From Pochonia chlamydosporia 170 (taxonomy: Eukaryota; Ascomycota; Sordariomycetes; Hypocreales; Clavicipitaceae), in contig NC_035790.1 in NCBI RefSeq assembly GCF_001653235.2, forward strand, positions 8,551,223 to 8,615,222: a DNA stretch of 64,000 nt, given 5' to 3'. Below are positions 12,580-24,020 of this stretch, in pieces (within the stretch, counting starts at the first letter, position 1; every line of letters begins with the position of its first letter). The notes under the pieces were generated by a model. That model did no database searches. It saw only the letters and a program-made list of their open reading frames with translations, and was not told the DNA's origin. The translations under genes and the position numbers were made by a program.

Positions 12580-14199
12580 ATGTCCAGAAAGCTTCTATTG
12601 CTGACCAACGTCGACCGTGGTCAAGCAAATGTGTTCCTGGCCGTGGCTTCGGCGTTGTTGGAAACAGAGACGGAAATTGAAATCCACTTTGCTTCATTCG
12701 CAGGCCTTGAATCAGAAGTCTACTCACTGTGGCAAAATGCCTCCAGCCCGGATGCGATGGCAAAGCCAATACATTTCCACAGACTCGGAGGTTTGACAAT
12801 GGAAGAAGGCTTAAAACAGTATTTTGGCACAACATCAATTCCATGTCGCGAAAATTACTTGCCTGAATCTTACCTTTCCCCCTTAGGATTCAGAACAACA
12901 TTGCAAGCAATTCGAGATACAATGGCAATCGCAGTCCCGTACACCGGCCACGAGATGCAGGTTCTGTTCTCGTCCATCGTCAACATCATTACGTCAGTAT
13001 CGCCGGACTTGATTCTAGTTGATAGCCTGATGACTGCAGGTCTCACTGCCTGCTATCATTTGGGTGCAAAGTTCTTTTGTCTGAGTCCAAACTCCATCAA
13101 AGAGTTCTCTGGACCATCACAGCCGAGAGCCTCTAGTCTTTGGAAAACACCAGCGTAAGTTGTGCATACAAAGAGACCAGACTAGAATCATGCGCAATTT
13201 TGCTGATTTCTTAGGCTATTTTCCGGATTCAAGTATCCAGTACCTTGGTATTTGATACCATTGAACGTCTTTTTCTCCTTGTATACGGCATTTACGTTTA
13301 AGACTGATGCTCATATCAGAGACGTCTACGCTCACATGTTGACTTATGCAGAGGCTACCCTCAGAACGCCTGTCGATTTACTTCTTAATAGACCAGAAAG
13401 TGCGAGAATTCTCGTGGGAACATTGCCGGAGCTTGACTTTCCGGCAGTCATCCCTCCGCATATTATTCCATGTGGGCCAATTCTCATGAGGGCTCGCCCT
13501 GTTGAAGATGATGACATGGAATTGGCCAAGTGGTTAGCCAAAGGCCCAACTATTTACATTAACCTTGGATCTATATGCCAAGTTTCTGAAGACCAGGCTT
13601 GCGAGCTCGCGAGCGCGATTCGAACCGTTTTGAGAACGGTGCCTTCAGCACCAACATCACCTCCTCTTCAGGTCCTCTGGAAATTGAAAAAGCAGGGCGT
13701 CTACGACGTTCACGAGCCTGGCTGCAAGATTTTTGACATTCTTGGGGACGAATTCAAGCTCGGGCTTGTGAGAATCTGTGGGTGGCTCAAGCCTCAGCCA
13801 ATTGCAATTCTAAACACTGGGCATATTATTTGTAATATACATCATGGTGGCGCAAACTCATATTATGAAGCCGTAAGGTATGCAAGTCTTCGTGCATCAT
13901 TTTAGCTCAACTACTAAGGCTAGAACAGCGCAGGTGTCCCTCAAGTAGTGCTGCCTCAGTGGACGGATTGCTACGACTACGCGCAACGTGTTGAACTGCT
14001 AGGCATTGGTAGACTAGGGAGCAGGAGCTCAAAGCCTTTATGGAATGCACAGGAGTTGGTCAGAGAGATCCTACATGTGTTGGTTGGTGTCGAAGCTGCG
14101 AATACCAGACATAGAGCCATGGAACTCGCAGCCTTATGCCAGAGAAAAGGTAATGGCGCTGGAAAAGTGGCCAAGTACATAACGCAGGAAATACAGTGA
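12580..14199 (+). CDS. GT1-family UDP-glycosyltransferase
   Basis: Three exons: 12580-13154, 13215-13877 and 13929-14199, giving 502 aa. Both introns are phase 2 and keep frame; the second is preceded by a CTACTAAG-like branch site. The C-terminal half carries the sugar-nucleotide-binding signature of GT1 enzymes: IHHGG at about 400-404, then GGANSYYEAV and AGVPQVVLPQWTDCYDYA. The N-terminal half should bind the acceptor. A hydrophobic stretch at about 203-220 might contact membrane, but no signal peptide is seen. GT1 enzymes transfer a sugar, usually glucose, from UDP-sugar to a hydroxyl or carboxyl of a small molecule. Its position just after the LovG-like gene, same strand, about 650 bp apart, suggests it glycosylates the polyketide. 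The donor and acceptor cannot be read from sequence. Confidence 0.85.
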
Positions 14200-15613
14200 C
14201 GAGCCGATGTGATCGCAACAGATGTTTACAATATCTAGCAGTTTGCCAAATATTTCCTGGCCGCCTAGCACTTGCTGGGTTCCAGTACCATGTGATCTTG
14301 CGCTAGCTGACCGTCGTCTGGGTTAACAATTAGAAACGTTTTTGACGAGCCTGCAAGTTCCGTCTCTTAATAGCCTCTTTCGTAGCCGCAGACTCGCAAT
14401 ATGCCGGCGAGTCAGCTCAGGCGTTTGAGACTGCTTGGTACAGAGACAACATTGCCAGAACGACATTAAACTTGTCGAATCCATCCAGCACTGTTAAATG
14501 GCCTACTCTAGTAGAACAGTCATATATGCATAAGCAAGCCATGACACTTCCGAGAGAAACAGAGCCAGTTTGCCCGGATTAGTAAGACACCTCATTGCTG
14601 AGGTAACTTTGTCAGTTGTGGGTTGGCATGGTTTAGAAGCCTTGTCTTATTAGCTTGCGTTTTTGTTAGGTTTGCCCCCTAGACGAATGGGACCAACGAG
14701 AACCATGCCTGCCGCTAAATCTGATGTCTCCTGTCACACGATCGACCAGTCGCATCAATTTTCTGTTTATAGCATTAGAGCCGGCAGACTATGGCATATC
14801 GAAACATTTCAAACCAGGCAAAGAAGGATAACAATCCGTCATGGCTGTCCAAAACTAGCGCCACGCGATCCCTCAAGCTCGTGGAAAAACTCCGTTACTC
14901 TCTCTGCTAGAAATTCGCCCCTTTTTTTTTGGTCTTGAGGAATGTCGTTCGAGTTCCCTGTGCATACAGCGAAAACCCATTTCAGAAGTCAACTTCGCCA
15001 CGACGATGCTGGAACAACACATTGCCATGTGCCATTGACTATATTTCACACAGAAGGTGTGGTAGGTCTCAGACCTCCACTTTCATCACCTCTTGGTGAA
15101 ACTCCATGGTTCCAGGCCGCTATCTCCCGCACCCTCCCGTGACTGCCACATGCCCACCCTCGGCATGTCCCGTTTTATCATGCGGGCAACGGTCGGCCAA
15201 TGGGTGTGTCGATTAGAATATTGTGTTCTTTGAGTCTCTAAAGATCTAGGATAGAGATTGGTTCTACACTTTGTATGGGCAGAGGACGAAGTCAAGGTAG
15301 CTTTGCCACTGTCTCGACGATCCAACATTGTAAATTTAAGGACATGTGGAATGAAACCTTATGATGAATACTGTTGCACTAGAATTCACGCGATTCAATT
15401 ATCAGAATGGCTACTCTTGCCCGAGGTCACTCGTGAATCGGCTCTGACGATGTTGTGCTAGTTCCAAATGAAAATGGGAGATGTCTATTACAGCCCACGC
15501 TTTGTATCTAGCCATCGTATACCATTTAATCCGCAACTCGGAACCAGATTGTGTAAAACTCGGTGCTTCCATATCCTTGCCCAGACGCAGTTATACAGCA
15601 TCTTGAATCACAA
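14200..15613. other. Intergenic region, no supported gene
   Basis: About 1.4 kb without a recognisable coding region; short open frames lack domains or splice-linked partners. The right part is presumably the lipase promoter. Confidence 0.5.
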
Positions 15614-17266
15614 ATGAAGCTTCTGCCACTGTTACCAGCCACCATTGGCCTATGTGCTGCTCTGCACGTGCCACGACTCGCAGCTGGAAACAATGTTGAG
15701 CGGCGTGATGGCACAGTAAAGGTGTCTTTTCCTGGAGGCTCAGTTGTCGGCAAGGCCCTACAGGGCAGGGATTCTTTCAACGGGATTCCCTTTGCCAATC
15801 CTCCTATCGGCACCCTCCGGTTAAAGCCTCCGCAAAAGCTTTCCGCAAAATTAAACGATTTCGACGGTACTGGAGTTGCAGCCGAATGTCCGCAGATGTA
15901 TGGCAAACAATTGGATAAGCCTATAGGACAGGAAGACTGTTTGACTCTAAATGTTGAGCGGCCTGCAGGAACCAAGGCTGGGGACAAGCTTCCAGTGCTA
16001 TTCTGGATTTTTGGTGGTGGATTTACGTTTGGAGCATCCAACCTTTACAACGCAGAGAACCTCTTTGCTACGGCCCTGCCACAGAAGCAACCGTTTATTT
16101 TTGTCGCTGTAAACTATCGTCTAAATGGCTTTGGTTTCCTCCCTGGCAAGGAAATCTTAAATAACGGTGCAGCAAATTTAGGACTACTTGATCAGCGACT
16201 CGGTCTAGAATGGGTGGCAGACAACATTGCGGCATTTGGGGGGGACCCGGACAAGGTCACAATTTGGGGCGAGTCTGCTGGAAGTATCTCTGTCTTCGAC
16301 CAGATGTTGTTATTTGGTGGCAACGCCAGCTATAACGGCAATCCTCTCTTCCGGGGAGCTATCATGAACTCCGGAAGCGTTATTCCGGTGGATCCAGTTG
16401 ATTGCCCCAAAGGCCAGGCAGTCTATGATCGTACAGTAGAACGAGGCGGATGCCAGGGTTCGACTGACACCTTGGAATGCCTTCGCCAGCTACCATTCGA
16501 AAAGTTCTACAATGCAGTGGTTACTGAACCTGCAGTCCTCTCATACAATGCACTGGCTTTATCATATCTCCCACGCCCAGATGGGAAGATCCTACTGCAA
16601 AGCCCAGACGACCAAGGATTATCTGGAAAGTTGTTCGCGGTCCCAACCATCATTGGGGATCTAGAAGACGAAGGCAGTATATTCGCATTGTTTCAGCAGA
16701 ACTTGACAACCCCGGGGCAAGTTGTTGATTATCTTGCAGAGCGATACTTTACGCATGCCACAAAACCACAGCTGCAAGAGCTTCTTGACACATACGAAGC
16801 TGACCCTGCTGCTGGTAGCCCATTCCGCACCGGTGATGCCAACCAAATTTACCCTGGCTTCAAGCGCTTAGCAGCATTGCTCGGAGACATGGTATTCACC
16901 CTAACGCGACGGCTTACTTTGACGCTGGCAAGTGTAGTCAAGCCCGATATGCCAACATGGTCGTATCTTGCTTCTTACAAGTACAATACGCCGATTCTTG
17001 GCACTTTTCATATTTCCGACGTAATGGAGATCTTCTACAATGAGAGCCCGAATTCGTCCGTCAAAAATTGCCGCACTTACTATTTTAACTTCCTTTACAA
17101 TCAGGATCCAAACGTCGGGGTTACCGGGCTGTCGCAGTGGCCAAGGTGGGCCGATGGTAACAAGCTCATGTGGTTCCAAGAGAACAAGACGGATCTTCTA
17201 GCTGATGACTTCAGAAACAAATCTGCTGATTTCCTGCTTAATAACAAAGATATTCTCAAGTTTTAG
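15614..17266 (+). CDS. Secreted type-B carboxylesterase/lipase
   Basis: Single exon, 550 aa. The open frame extends 17 codons upstream, but the ATG at 15614 begins a clear signal peptide (MKLLPLLPATIGLCAAL), so it is preferred. The body matches the carboxylesterase type-B fold (Candida rugosa lipase relatives): early FNGIPFANPPIG segment, EDCLTLNV, oxyanion-hole FGGGF, nucleophile Ser221 in GESAGS, acid Glu353 in LEDEGS and His466 in FHISD. Several N-glycosylation sequons fit a secreted enzyme. It would hydrolyse lipid or other carboxylic esters outside the cell. Placement about 1.4 kb after the glycosyltransferase leaves open whether it belongs to the polyketide locus or is simply an extracellular nutritional or host-interaction enzyme. 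Confidence 0.9.
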   Translation: MKLLPLLPATIGLCAALHVPRLAAGNNVERRDGTVKVSFPGGSVVGKALQGRDSFNGIPFANPPIGTLRLKPPQKLSAKLNDFDGTGVAAECPQMYGKQLDKPIGQEDCLTLNVERPAGTKAGDKLPVLFWIFGGGFTFGASNLYNAENLFATALPQKQPFIFVAVNYRLNGFGFLPGKEILNNGAANLGLLDQRLGLEWVADNIAAFGGDPDKVTIWGESAGSISVFDQMLLFGGNASYNGNPLFRGAIMNSGSVIPVDPVDCPKGQAVYDRTVERGGCQGSTDTLECLRQLPFEKFYNAVVTEPAVLSYNALALSYLPRPDGKILLQSPDDQGLSGKLFAVPTIIGDLEDEGSIFALFQQNLTTPGQVVDYLAERYFTHATKPQLQELLDTYEADPAAGSPFRTGDANQIYPGFKRLAALLGDMVFTLTRRLTLTLASVVKPDMPTWSYLASYKYNTPILGTFHISDVMEIFYNESPNSSVKNCRTYYFNFLYNQDPNVGVTGLSQWPRWADGNKLMWFQENKTDLLADDFRNKSADFLLNNKDILKF

Positions 17267-18262
17267 ATAACTTCGTCAACTTTTTAGTACTTAGATCAAT
17301 GTTTACGAGCATTCGTCATCGTATTGAACACTTTTTGTCCTTTCGCCGCTGGTATCACTAATATGGTACAACGGAACTTTGATCATCGTGAGAATCTGAG
17401 ATTCCCTGATTGGTTGTAGCCAAAGGTTCCTCACGAGAAATCCCCAATCTGCCGTCGACCAAAATCAGGTGGCAAGTGGGCTTGATTTGCAAACGAAAGT
17501 GCCAACAGGGTCGCCAAAAGGACCAGCTTGTCAGGGCACCTAGATTTTTAAATTGATCCCTCTACATGTGTCTCATCCGTACTAACTTCCAGTCTCTCTC
17601 CTGCCAAAGACTCGGTCTAGGGCACACCTGTTGGTCTCCGACCGTCGTGCATGGGTGGTTCTTCAAGCTGGGAAATGAGTTGCCTTGGTATGCTTCCAAT
17701 CAAGTAATGTCAAGTTTACGCAAGCACATCCAATTTAGATTACACCTCCCTTCCGTGTTGTAAGAACTACTCAATTTCGCCAGTGAACCCCTTGCAGCTA
17801 GCTCCAGCATTGGGATCTCACATCTCGGTTTAAGCGCCGCTAGTGTTGTCCAAGTTTCGGAGTACATGTGCACACATATGCAGCTCGGCATAATAATTTT
17901 AGACGCATGGTGTCAACATAGTGCGGTATATGAGTGAAATCGGGATCGATAACTGGCCCGCTGTCAATGCATCCAACCACGAGAGCAGCATGCCATCATG
18001 GCCTCGGTAACTACAGCGCAGAGACATATGGTATGACGGAGTAATGTATCATTAGTGTTACATTGCTGCTACTTCGTGATGACTTTGACGCAGCCGATCT
18101 CTCGCTTCACGGGACTTTGCAATGAAGCCCCTTTAGCATTGATGCATATAAACTGCATATAATCCTGCTCACAGCCATATCCCTAGTAAACCATACCTCT
18201 CCAGTTTCAGAAAATACTTCGTCACGCCTACATCACTCGTTTTGAATACACGGACCGTCATC
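17267..18262. promoter_or_regulatory. Intergenic region with a TATA box before the HsbA gene
   Basis: No gene was recognised. A TATAAA lies at 18147-18152, about 115 bp before the ATG at 18263, followed by a C/T-rich leader; this is a typical strong fungal core promoter layout. Confidence 0.55.
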
Positions 18263-19066
18263 ATGAAATTCTCCATTGCATTGGCTTGTCTTGCCGTTGA
18301 GGCGCTCGCTTACCAACCAGTTGTCAGAGACCTGAAAGCAATCACGGGTGTTTTGGACAATGTCAAGTCAGACCTTCAAAATTTGGACGCTGTCGTCAAA
18401 AAGGACGGAAACGGGAAGGACCCTGAGCCCCTTCTCAAAGCTTCCAACGCCCTTCTCCAAACCCTCAAGAAAGGCAAGACCACGGTTGATGGGTCAAGCG
18501 AGCTTGCCCTCACTGATGCTGTGGCACTAACCCAGCCGGTGCAGGATCTGACCAAGCTCGGCCAGACCCTGACCGATGATCTTAAGAGCATCCGGCCAAA
18601 CGTTGAAAAGCTCGGAGAGTGCCAGGTCGTCCGCACTCAGATCTCAAGCATCAATGCCGGGTCACAGGCATTGATCAAGTCTGTAGTTGGCAAAGTTCCT
18701 GAGGAAGCTCGTGACATTGCCAACCAACTATCGGCAGGCCTCACCAAGGTCCTTGAGCAAGCTCAGGATGACTTTTCCGAGCAGAACTGCAAGGGAAGCG
18801 GCGGCGGCGGTAGTCCTTCTTCTGGATCCGGTGGCAGCCCTTCATCGGCACCTGGAGGCGGCTCAAGCTCTCCTCCTGAGGTTACCACAACCGCCGCCCC
18901 TGGCACCACATCTGCTCCTGGTGGAGGTGTCACATCTGCCCCTAGTACTGGTGTCACCGTTGCTCCAACTGGTACGGCTGGTACCCCCCCTGTTGTTACA
19001 GCTGGAGCTGCTGAGTATGCCCCAGCTGGTGCCTTGGCCTTTGCCATCGCCGCATTGGTTCTGTGA
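18263..19066 (+). CDS. GPI-anchored HsbA-domain (hydrophobic surface binding protein A) cell-wall protein
   Basis: Single exon, 267 aa, starting at the ATG at 18263, which opens a signal peptide (MKFSIALACLAVEALA). Residues about 20-180 form an all-alpha HsbA/cell-wall galactomannoprotein-type domain, with RDLKAITGVLD near the mature N-terminus and two conserved cysteines (GECQVV and QNCKG). A Gly/Ser/Pro/Thr-rich linker of about 65 residues follows, and a hydrophobic tail rich in Ala fits GPI anchoring. HsbA of Aspergillus oryzae binds hydrophobic surfaces and recruits hydrolytic enzymes; related proteins coat fungal walls. The linker would project the domain from the wall. A paralogue without linker and anchor lies 1 kb away on the other strand. 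Confidence 0.88.
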   Translation: MKFSIALACLAVEALAYQPVVRDLKAITGVLDNVKSDLQNLDAVVKKDGNGKDPEPLLKASNALLQTLKKGKTTVDGSSELALTDAVALTQPVQDLTKLGQTLTDDLKSIRPNVEKLGECQVVRTQISSINAGSQALIKSVVGKVPEEARDIANQLSAGLTKVLEQAQDDFSEQNCKGSGGGGSPSSGSGGSPSSAPGGGSSSPPEVTTTAAPGTTSAPGGGVTSAPSTGVTVAPTGTAGTPPVVTAGAAEYAPAGALAFAIAALVL

Positions 19067-20096
19067 TGCGGCAGGTAAACATGTACTCATACACCCTCGC
19101 GGAACTCAAAGTCCGCCGAAGAGGCATGTTCAGTCAGCTTCACGAACCCAGTCGGGTTTTTGTTTAGAGGAGGTGAAGAATCGGGTTCTATTCTTTCAGT
19201 TCGGGGTGGTATGTCCCTCCGCTGGCTCACTGGCAACGAAACTAGGCCGGCACGCAAGTCGTCGGACCATTGCCAAGCCGCTTCTGCCATAATAATTGTT
19301 TTGCTGTATCCAAGCTTGCCGATGTGGTGATGGTCTTTGGTACCAGTGTTTTAAATAGTAAGATGGGACACAAGCATCTAGAAACATGAAAGTCTTGATT
19401 GTTTAACTGCTCAATCTTTACATGCTGAAGTCAATTCTCCTTCGAATTTTTTCTCGTCGTTCGTCGTGACATGTGCTTAACCTGATTGCTTTTGAAAGAC
19501 ATGTTGGCATGGTGTCTGGTCTCTTGATCCAAAATGTCTCGGCTAATTCCACCTCATGCCGGCAATCACACTTAACCCAACCCAAACATATGGGCGATCC
19601 ACACAGATAGGCAGACCAGGGCCCCAATGGAACCAATTGGAAATGGCCCGTTTCGGGGAGGATCATCCTTCTGGGTAAGGCAAATTTCGCCGGACTAACC
19701 AAGCACGCGGAGCAAGGCAGGTAAAGTAACCAGACCAAAAGCTGGATGACACCATTAGCGTGTTGCTACGATGCCAGGTACTAAATTAGCTGCAACTCCA
19801 GACAGGTTAGCACACTTCAGGACACGGGGTGTTTGTGTCATTGGTCTGTTCCCCCATGGCTTGGTTCTCATCAGGGTTCGAGCCTTTGATCCTAGTCTTT
19901 GATTTTGACAATTACACATCGGTCACAACTTGGATGAATTGAGACACCACGTTAACAAATGTCAATTTTCCCAGTAGCTAAGAAAACAAATAAAGACACT
20001 AAAAATCTAGCAAAAATGCAGCGAGTGAATTGAAAGGCATGGGTAAGCGGGTAGTGTTGGTTGTTTCCTGCTCTCTGGCAGCAGCCAATTCCTCGG
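19067..20096. other. Spacer between convergent HsbA genes
   Basis: About 1 kb of shared 3' flank; no coding, RNA or repeat feature was recognised. Confidence 0.55.
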
Positions 20097-20627
20097 CTAT
20101 GCGCAATTTTTCTGAGAGAAAGCATCCTGTGCATCATTCAAGACATCAATAATGCCTTGAGCTTGTTGTTTGGCAATATTCTGAGCAGATTCTGGAACTT
20201 TGGAAATGGTTGCGTCGATGAGGCCCTTGCTGTCCGTATTGATGTCTCCGATTTCTCCCCTAACCACGTCACAAAGACCTTGTTTCTGGACTTGGGCCTT
20301 CTTGCCTTTGAGATCATTTACCAGTGTCTGAGCATGGTTTTTGAGCTCCTGAACAGGCTTGATAAGTTGAACAGCATCGTTTAGCGCTAGATTCGGGCTG
20401 CTCTTGACAGTGCCGGTTCCTTGCTTGATTGTGGCAATGAGTTTGTTGGATGCGTCCAAAACTTTGCTAGGGTCGGTTGTCCATGCCTTAATGGCACCAT
20501 CGAGGCCATCAACATTTGTCTGAACGCCCGCAAGCACGCCCGTAATGGTCTTGAGATCACGCTCAATGACAAATGAATAGGCACCAGTAACAACGGTCAG
20601 CAAGACAACGGGGCCGGTAAATTTCAT
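20097..20627 (-). CDS. Secreted HsbA-domain protein, paralogue of the GPI-anchored gene
   Basis: Single exon, 176 aa. The start is the ATG at 20627, which begins a signal peptide (MKFTGPVVLLTVVTGAYS); the frame continues 48 codons upstream without a plausible leader. The mature part aligns throughout with the HsbA domain of the neighbouring gene: RDLKTITGVLAGVQ near the N-terminus and cysteines in GLCDVV and the final QKNCA. It ends right after the last cysteine, so linker and GPI signal are absent and the protein should be released or held non-covalently. A TATATAA box lies about 130 bp upstream (20759-20767, minus strand). The convergent pair points to local duplication followed by gain or loss of the anchor. 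Confidence 0.87.
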   Translation of the reverse strand: MKFTGPVVLLTVVTGAYSFVIERDLKTITGVLAGVQTNVDGLDGAIKAWTTDPSKVLDASNKLIATIKQGTGTVKSSPNLALNDAVQLIKPVQELKNHAQTLVNDLKGKKAQVQKQGLCDVVRGEIGDINTDSKGLIDATISKVPESAQNIAKQQAQGIIDVLNDAQDAFSQKNCA

Positions 20628-22934
20628 TTTTGCGGTGTTTGCAAAGAAGGGTATTTTGTGCTTGAAAATAGTATTGAATCCGATAAAAGTCTCGTGGACA
20701 GGTAGTTGTATTTTACCATGAAGACAACATATTCTACGAGGTTTGACGTCCAAATTACTTATATAGATCATTCCTTTCCTGAAATTAAAGATATCAGATG
20801 TGTCGCATTCACAAGGGACCGAGCATAAATGGAGTAAGTCAAACCACGTATGATTCTTATTGCTCTTTTCGTCAATGATTTACAAATCTGTTTTGAGATT
20901 ATCACGAACCTTGGTCGCTGTGAGACATGCCGACGTCATAACCTATTCTTTTGAAGCTCAGTAGGAGGATTTGACAAATGCCGCATTCAAAGGCAAATTG
21001 TAAGTACCGAACCACTAGCCATGTGATCAAACATGGCGTATCATTCACATTTTTCCAAGAGGATTATCAGCGCCTGAAGAGGAAATTGCTAAGACGCCGG
21101 CAACAGCCGTTGAAACAGCAGCGCGGCTCTGCAGTGCGAAGCGTGTGATGTCAATAGACAATGAACGAGACATGAAAAGTGGTTACACAAAACAAATACT
21201 GGCCTGGCTAGGCCTTGCATGTACGTATTGGCATTTGATATGTTCCCATCAGTGGATCCTCAGCATGGCTACTGGGCTGCAATGGCTAGTCAAAGTCAGC
21301 CAGGCTCTCTACTCTGTCTTTATGAAGAGAACCATCTTGTCAGCTTGCCAGGCAACCTTGACGAGTCTGGTTCGGCCGGTGCACTCCGTTGTTTGTTAGC
21401 CGGTGTTGGTCATATCACCTAGCTTGGGAGCATGGGCGCGCCGGACCATAAACCTAAACGACCGCCGAAATGTCTCGCGGCGATATTTTTTTTTGGGTTA
21501 CAGTTTGATCAACGACTTGGCCAAGTTGGCCCATCCCAGACTAGATCAGAATCTAGGCGGACAAGACAACCAGGGTTGGGTGAAATTTGATAGATCCGGC
21601 ACTTTCACATCCAAGACATGGACATCCAACAACACCAAACATCTTCATCGGCCGTTTCTTGTCGCACGACCCAACTGGGCTCTGTTGGAAATTGACTCCA
21701 CTCCCACCATTTCGCTCCCGCTGCCATCTTGGGACAAGACATGGCAGCAGCCAGTCGCAACAACGCATTCGGACCAGCCCCGGCTCGCACAAGCATGCCA
21801 GAATAGCATTTGATCTCGACGCCTCCAATTTGGACAAGGATACAAGGAATCAGACAGGGCAAACCTTGCCGACGCACGGACTCAACTCTTTGCTGTCTCC
21901 TTGCCCTGTTTGCCCTGGCATGGCATGATGCTCCCCGCAGTGTGGCGGCCGTGGGGAACAGCCCTCCTCTCCGGGTTTGCCTCAAGGTTATGTGGGCAAC
22001 AAGTCAGCACCAGACCAGACCACACAGGACAGGACAGAACTAACTGATGCAACTTGGCCATGTTTGCCTGACATAAGATCTACAGTCAGGATAAGGGATA
22101 CGACCTCCCAGGGCTACCAGGCACAGCACTGACACGACAGGTAAGGACATCCAACAGCCGATTGAAACCTCGGACCATCATGGTTCTTCTGTATCTGCAG
22201 TATTGGCCAGACGGTATCTCTGCAATAGCCAGTTGAATGCTTGTTTCAATGTTGCCACTTGCCGGCCAGGCCATAATCCCTGTTGAATGAACCGGATGTC
22301 TCGTTGTAAAACATGCCCCTGTCAACGGATGGTTGAAATGCCTTTCAAAGTTCCGAATTGACGAGTTAAGTGGCGGGTGAGTGACCCCAACCCGACCAGA
22401 CCTAACCCAACGACATCTTGCAACTTGATACTGTCAAGTACTGGCTTTGTGGAGTCTGGCCCGCTATGGTTACGGCAGTTCCCCATTTGCTAATACCTGC
22501 CAAGCTGCATGAGGGGGTGAATCACGCACACCACCACCATTCATGATGAGAAAGTCCAACGAGTTGTCTTGCAAGGTTTACCACAGGCCGTTGTGCCTCC
22601 AGCCATCCGATCGTGCGCAATTCCAAGGGGTAAGAGGAATCAGTATTGTCAAGCAATCTCGTTTAGGCAATGATTGTAAGTAACAGTGAAAGGTGGATAG
22701 TATTGCCAATCTACCATATTTCTCATGTTTGCGAGTTAAGAAGCCAGCCCTAAATCACAAAATTCCCTGAAGCCAACCATGCTGTTTGTTGCTCTTCAGT
22801 CACGAAGGGTATCTGGTTGTAGCCTAAAATGGGTTCAACGAAAAAAACAAAAGCCCAAGCCCAAAACAATATCCCCCCTGCCACATTTGCCCCCATGTTT
22901 CCAGTCCCCAGTTTGCTTCCTTTTCCATACTCAA
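20628..22934. other. 2.3 kb intergenic region, no supported gene
   Basis: Several open frames of up to 136 codons overlap one another in different frames, and none shows a domain, leader or splice structure. The left end is the promoter of the minus-strand HsbA gene; the right end is the 3' flank of the bHLH gene. Confidence 0.5.
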
Positions 22935-24020
22935 TTAGCTGCGACGGCTCGACCGCCTGTAACTTCTCTGTTGACGAGAGGCAACCTTGTTTGAGTTAGT
23001 CGTGTTGTCAGCGCCTTCCAAAACCCTTGCTTGGGCACGCAGTGCCTTGTTTCCACATGCAAGGGTTCCCAACCACTCAGCCGCCTTGGCCAGAATGGCA
23101 GACTTGCTGAGGCCGCGATCTCTGAGATCTGGAACCAGGTTGAGGAGGTTATCAAATCCCTCCTTGATCATGGCACGGCGCTTCTGCTCATGCAGAATGT
23201 GGTTTCGTCGCTTCTGCTCCTCTGTAAGCTTCTCGCGACGTGGTCCAACTGTGGCAAGCGGCTTATGTTCGTGCAGCGCAGAGCCGAGATATTCCAATGA
23301 AAGAGCTCTATAAGTTGACAAAACGTCTCGATCAATTGGGCTTGTCCGTGTTCTCAGTACCGGCCAAGTGATTGGATGTTCACTCAACGATGCCGAAATA
23401 CCAGCCTTCAGTTTGCAGAACTCGCTGGAGTATCCACGTGGGAGAACCATGGGCCCGGCTTCCTTCTGTTCAGAGACCTTCAGATGAGAGAATGGCCTCG
23501 GGTTTCCAGAGCTGCCGGTGGTCGTTGTGTGAGACCCTCTCGAGGAGCCGAAGCTAGAGTCACTACCCCATTGCACAGAGCCTTCATGAGCAGCCCGAGT
23601 TGCGGTGCGTTCTCCGGGTCCCCAGCACCACTCTGCAAAAATATTCTCATTGACTGTGTCGTGGCTATTGCGCAAAAGATCCTCGCCAAAATCCACCGAG
23701 GACTGATGGCGTAGATGTCCCACTGGGAATGATCCGACCCGCGATTGCTCGCCGTGTAGTAATGAACCGAGGCTTGTGTACTCTTGGTTACTAACCATTT
23801 GGTTCGGTCTGTCTATGTCCATCATGTCTTGGCTATCCCCAAGCTTTTCGAATGCTTGAGGGTTTTGTGCCGGAAGAGAAGGTAGATATCCATCGTCTTG
23901 CGGTTGTGGTGAGCATATGTCTTTGGCAGGCCATGGTTGGTCCTGTTGATAACCTTGTGCATGGAGAACCGAGCCTTGGTTATTGGAGAAGTCCGGAACA
24001 ACAGTGGCTTGGAGAGTCAT
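22935..24020 (-). CDS. bHLH transcription factor
   Basis: The visible exon codes 361 aa. A basic helix-loop-helix domain lies at about 264-325: basic part TEEQKRRNHILHEQKRR with His274, Glu278 and Arg282, the set that reads CACGTG-type E-boxes in class B bHLH proteins, then IKEGFDNLLNLVPDL, a short loop, and SKSAILAKAAEWL. The N-terminal 250 residues are low-complexity, Ser/Gln/Pro-rich and probably regulatory. The tail is Arg/Ser-rich. It belongs with fungal nuclear bHLH regulators; targets cannot be inferred. The 5' end is uncertain: the frame stays open about 40 codons upstream of the ATG at 24020 to a CTGCAG at about 24,122 that resembles a splice acceptor, so a short first exon may be missing. 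Confidence 0.85.
   Translation of the reverse strand: MTLQATVVPDFSNNQGSVLHAQGYQQDQPWPAKDICSPQPQDDGYLPSLPAQNPQAFEKLGDSQDMMDIDRPNQMVSNQEYTSLGSLLHGEQSRVGSFPVGHLRHQSSVDFGEDLLRNSHDTVNENIFAEWCWGPGERTATRAAHEGSVQWGSDSSFGSSRGSHTTTTGSSGNPRPFSHLKVSEQKEAGPMVLPRGYSSEFCKLKAGISASLSEHPITWPVLRTRTSPIDRDVLSTYRALSLEYLGSALHEHKPLATVGPRREKLTEEQKRRNHILHEQKRRAMIKEGFDNLLNLVPDLRDRGLSKSAILAKAAEWLGTLACGNKALRAQARVLEGADNTTNSNKVASRQQRSYRRSSRRS

Noticed and set aside
19860..19900. tRNA T-arm-like GGTTCGAGCC
   Set aside because: No matching acceptor stem, anticodon arm or D-arm could be folded around it; no tRNA or rRNA gene was recognised in the window.
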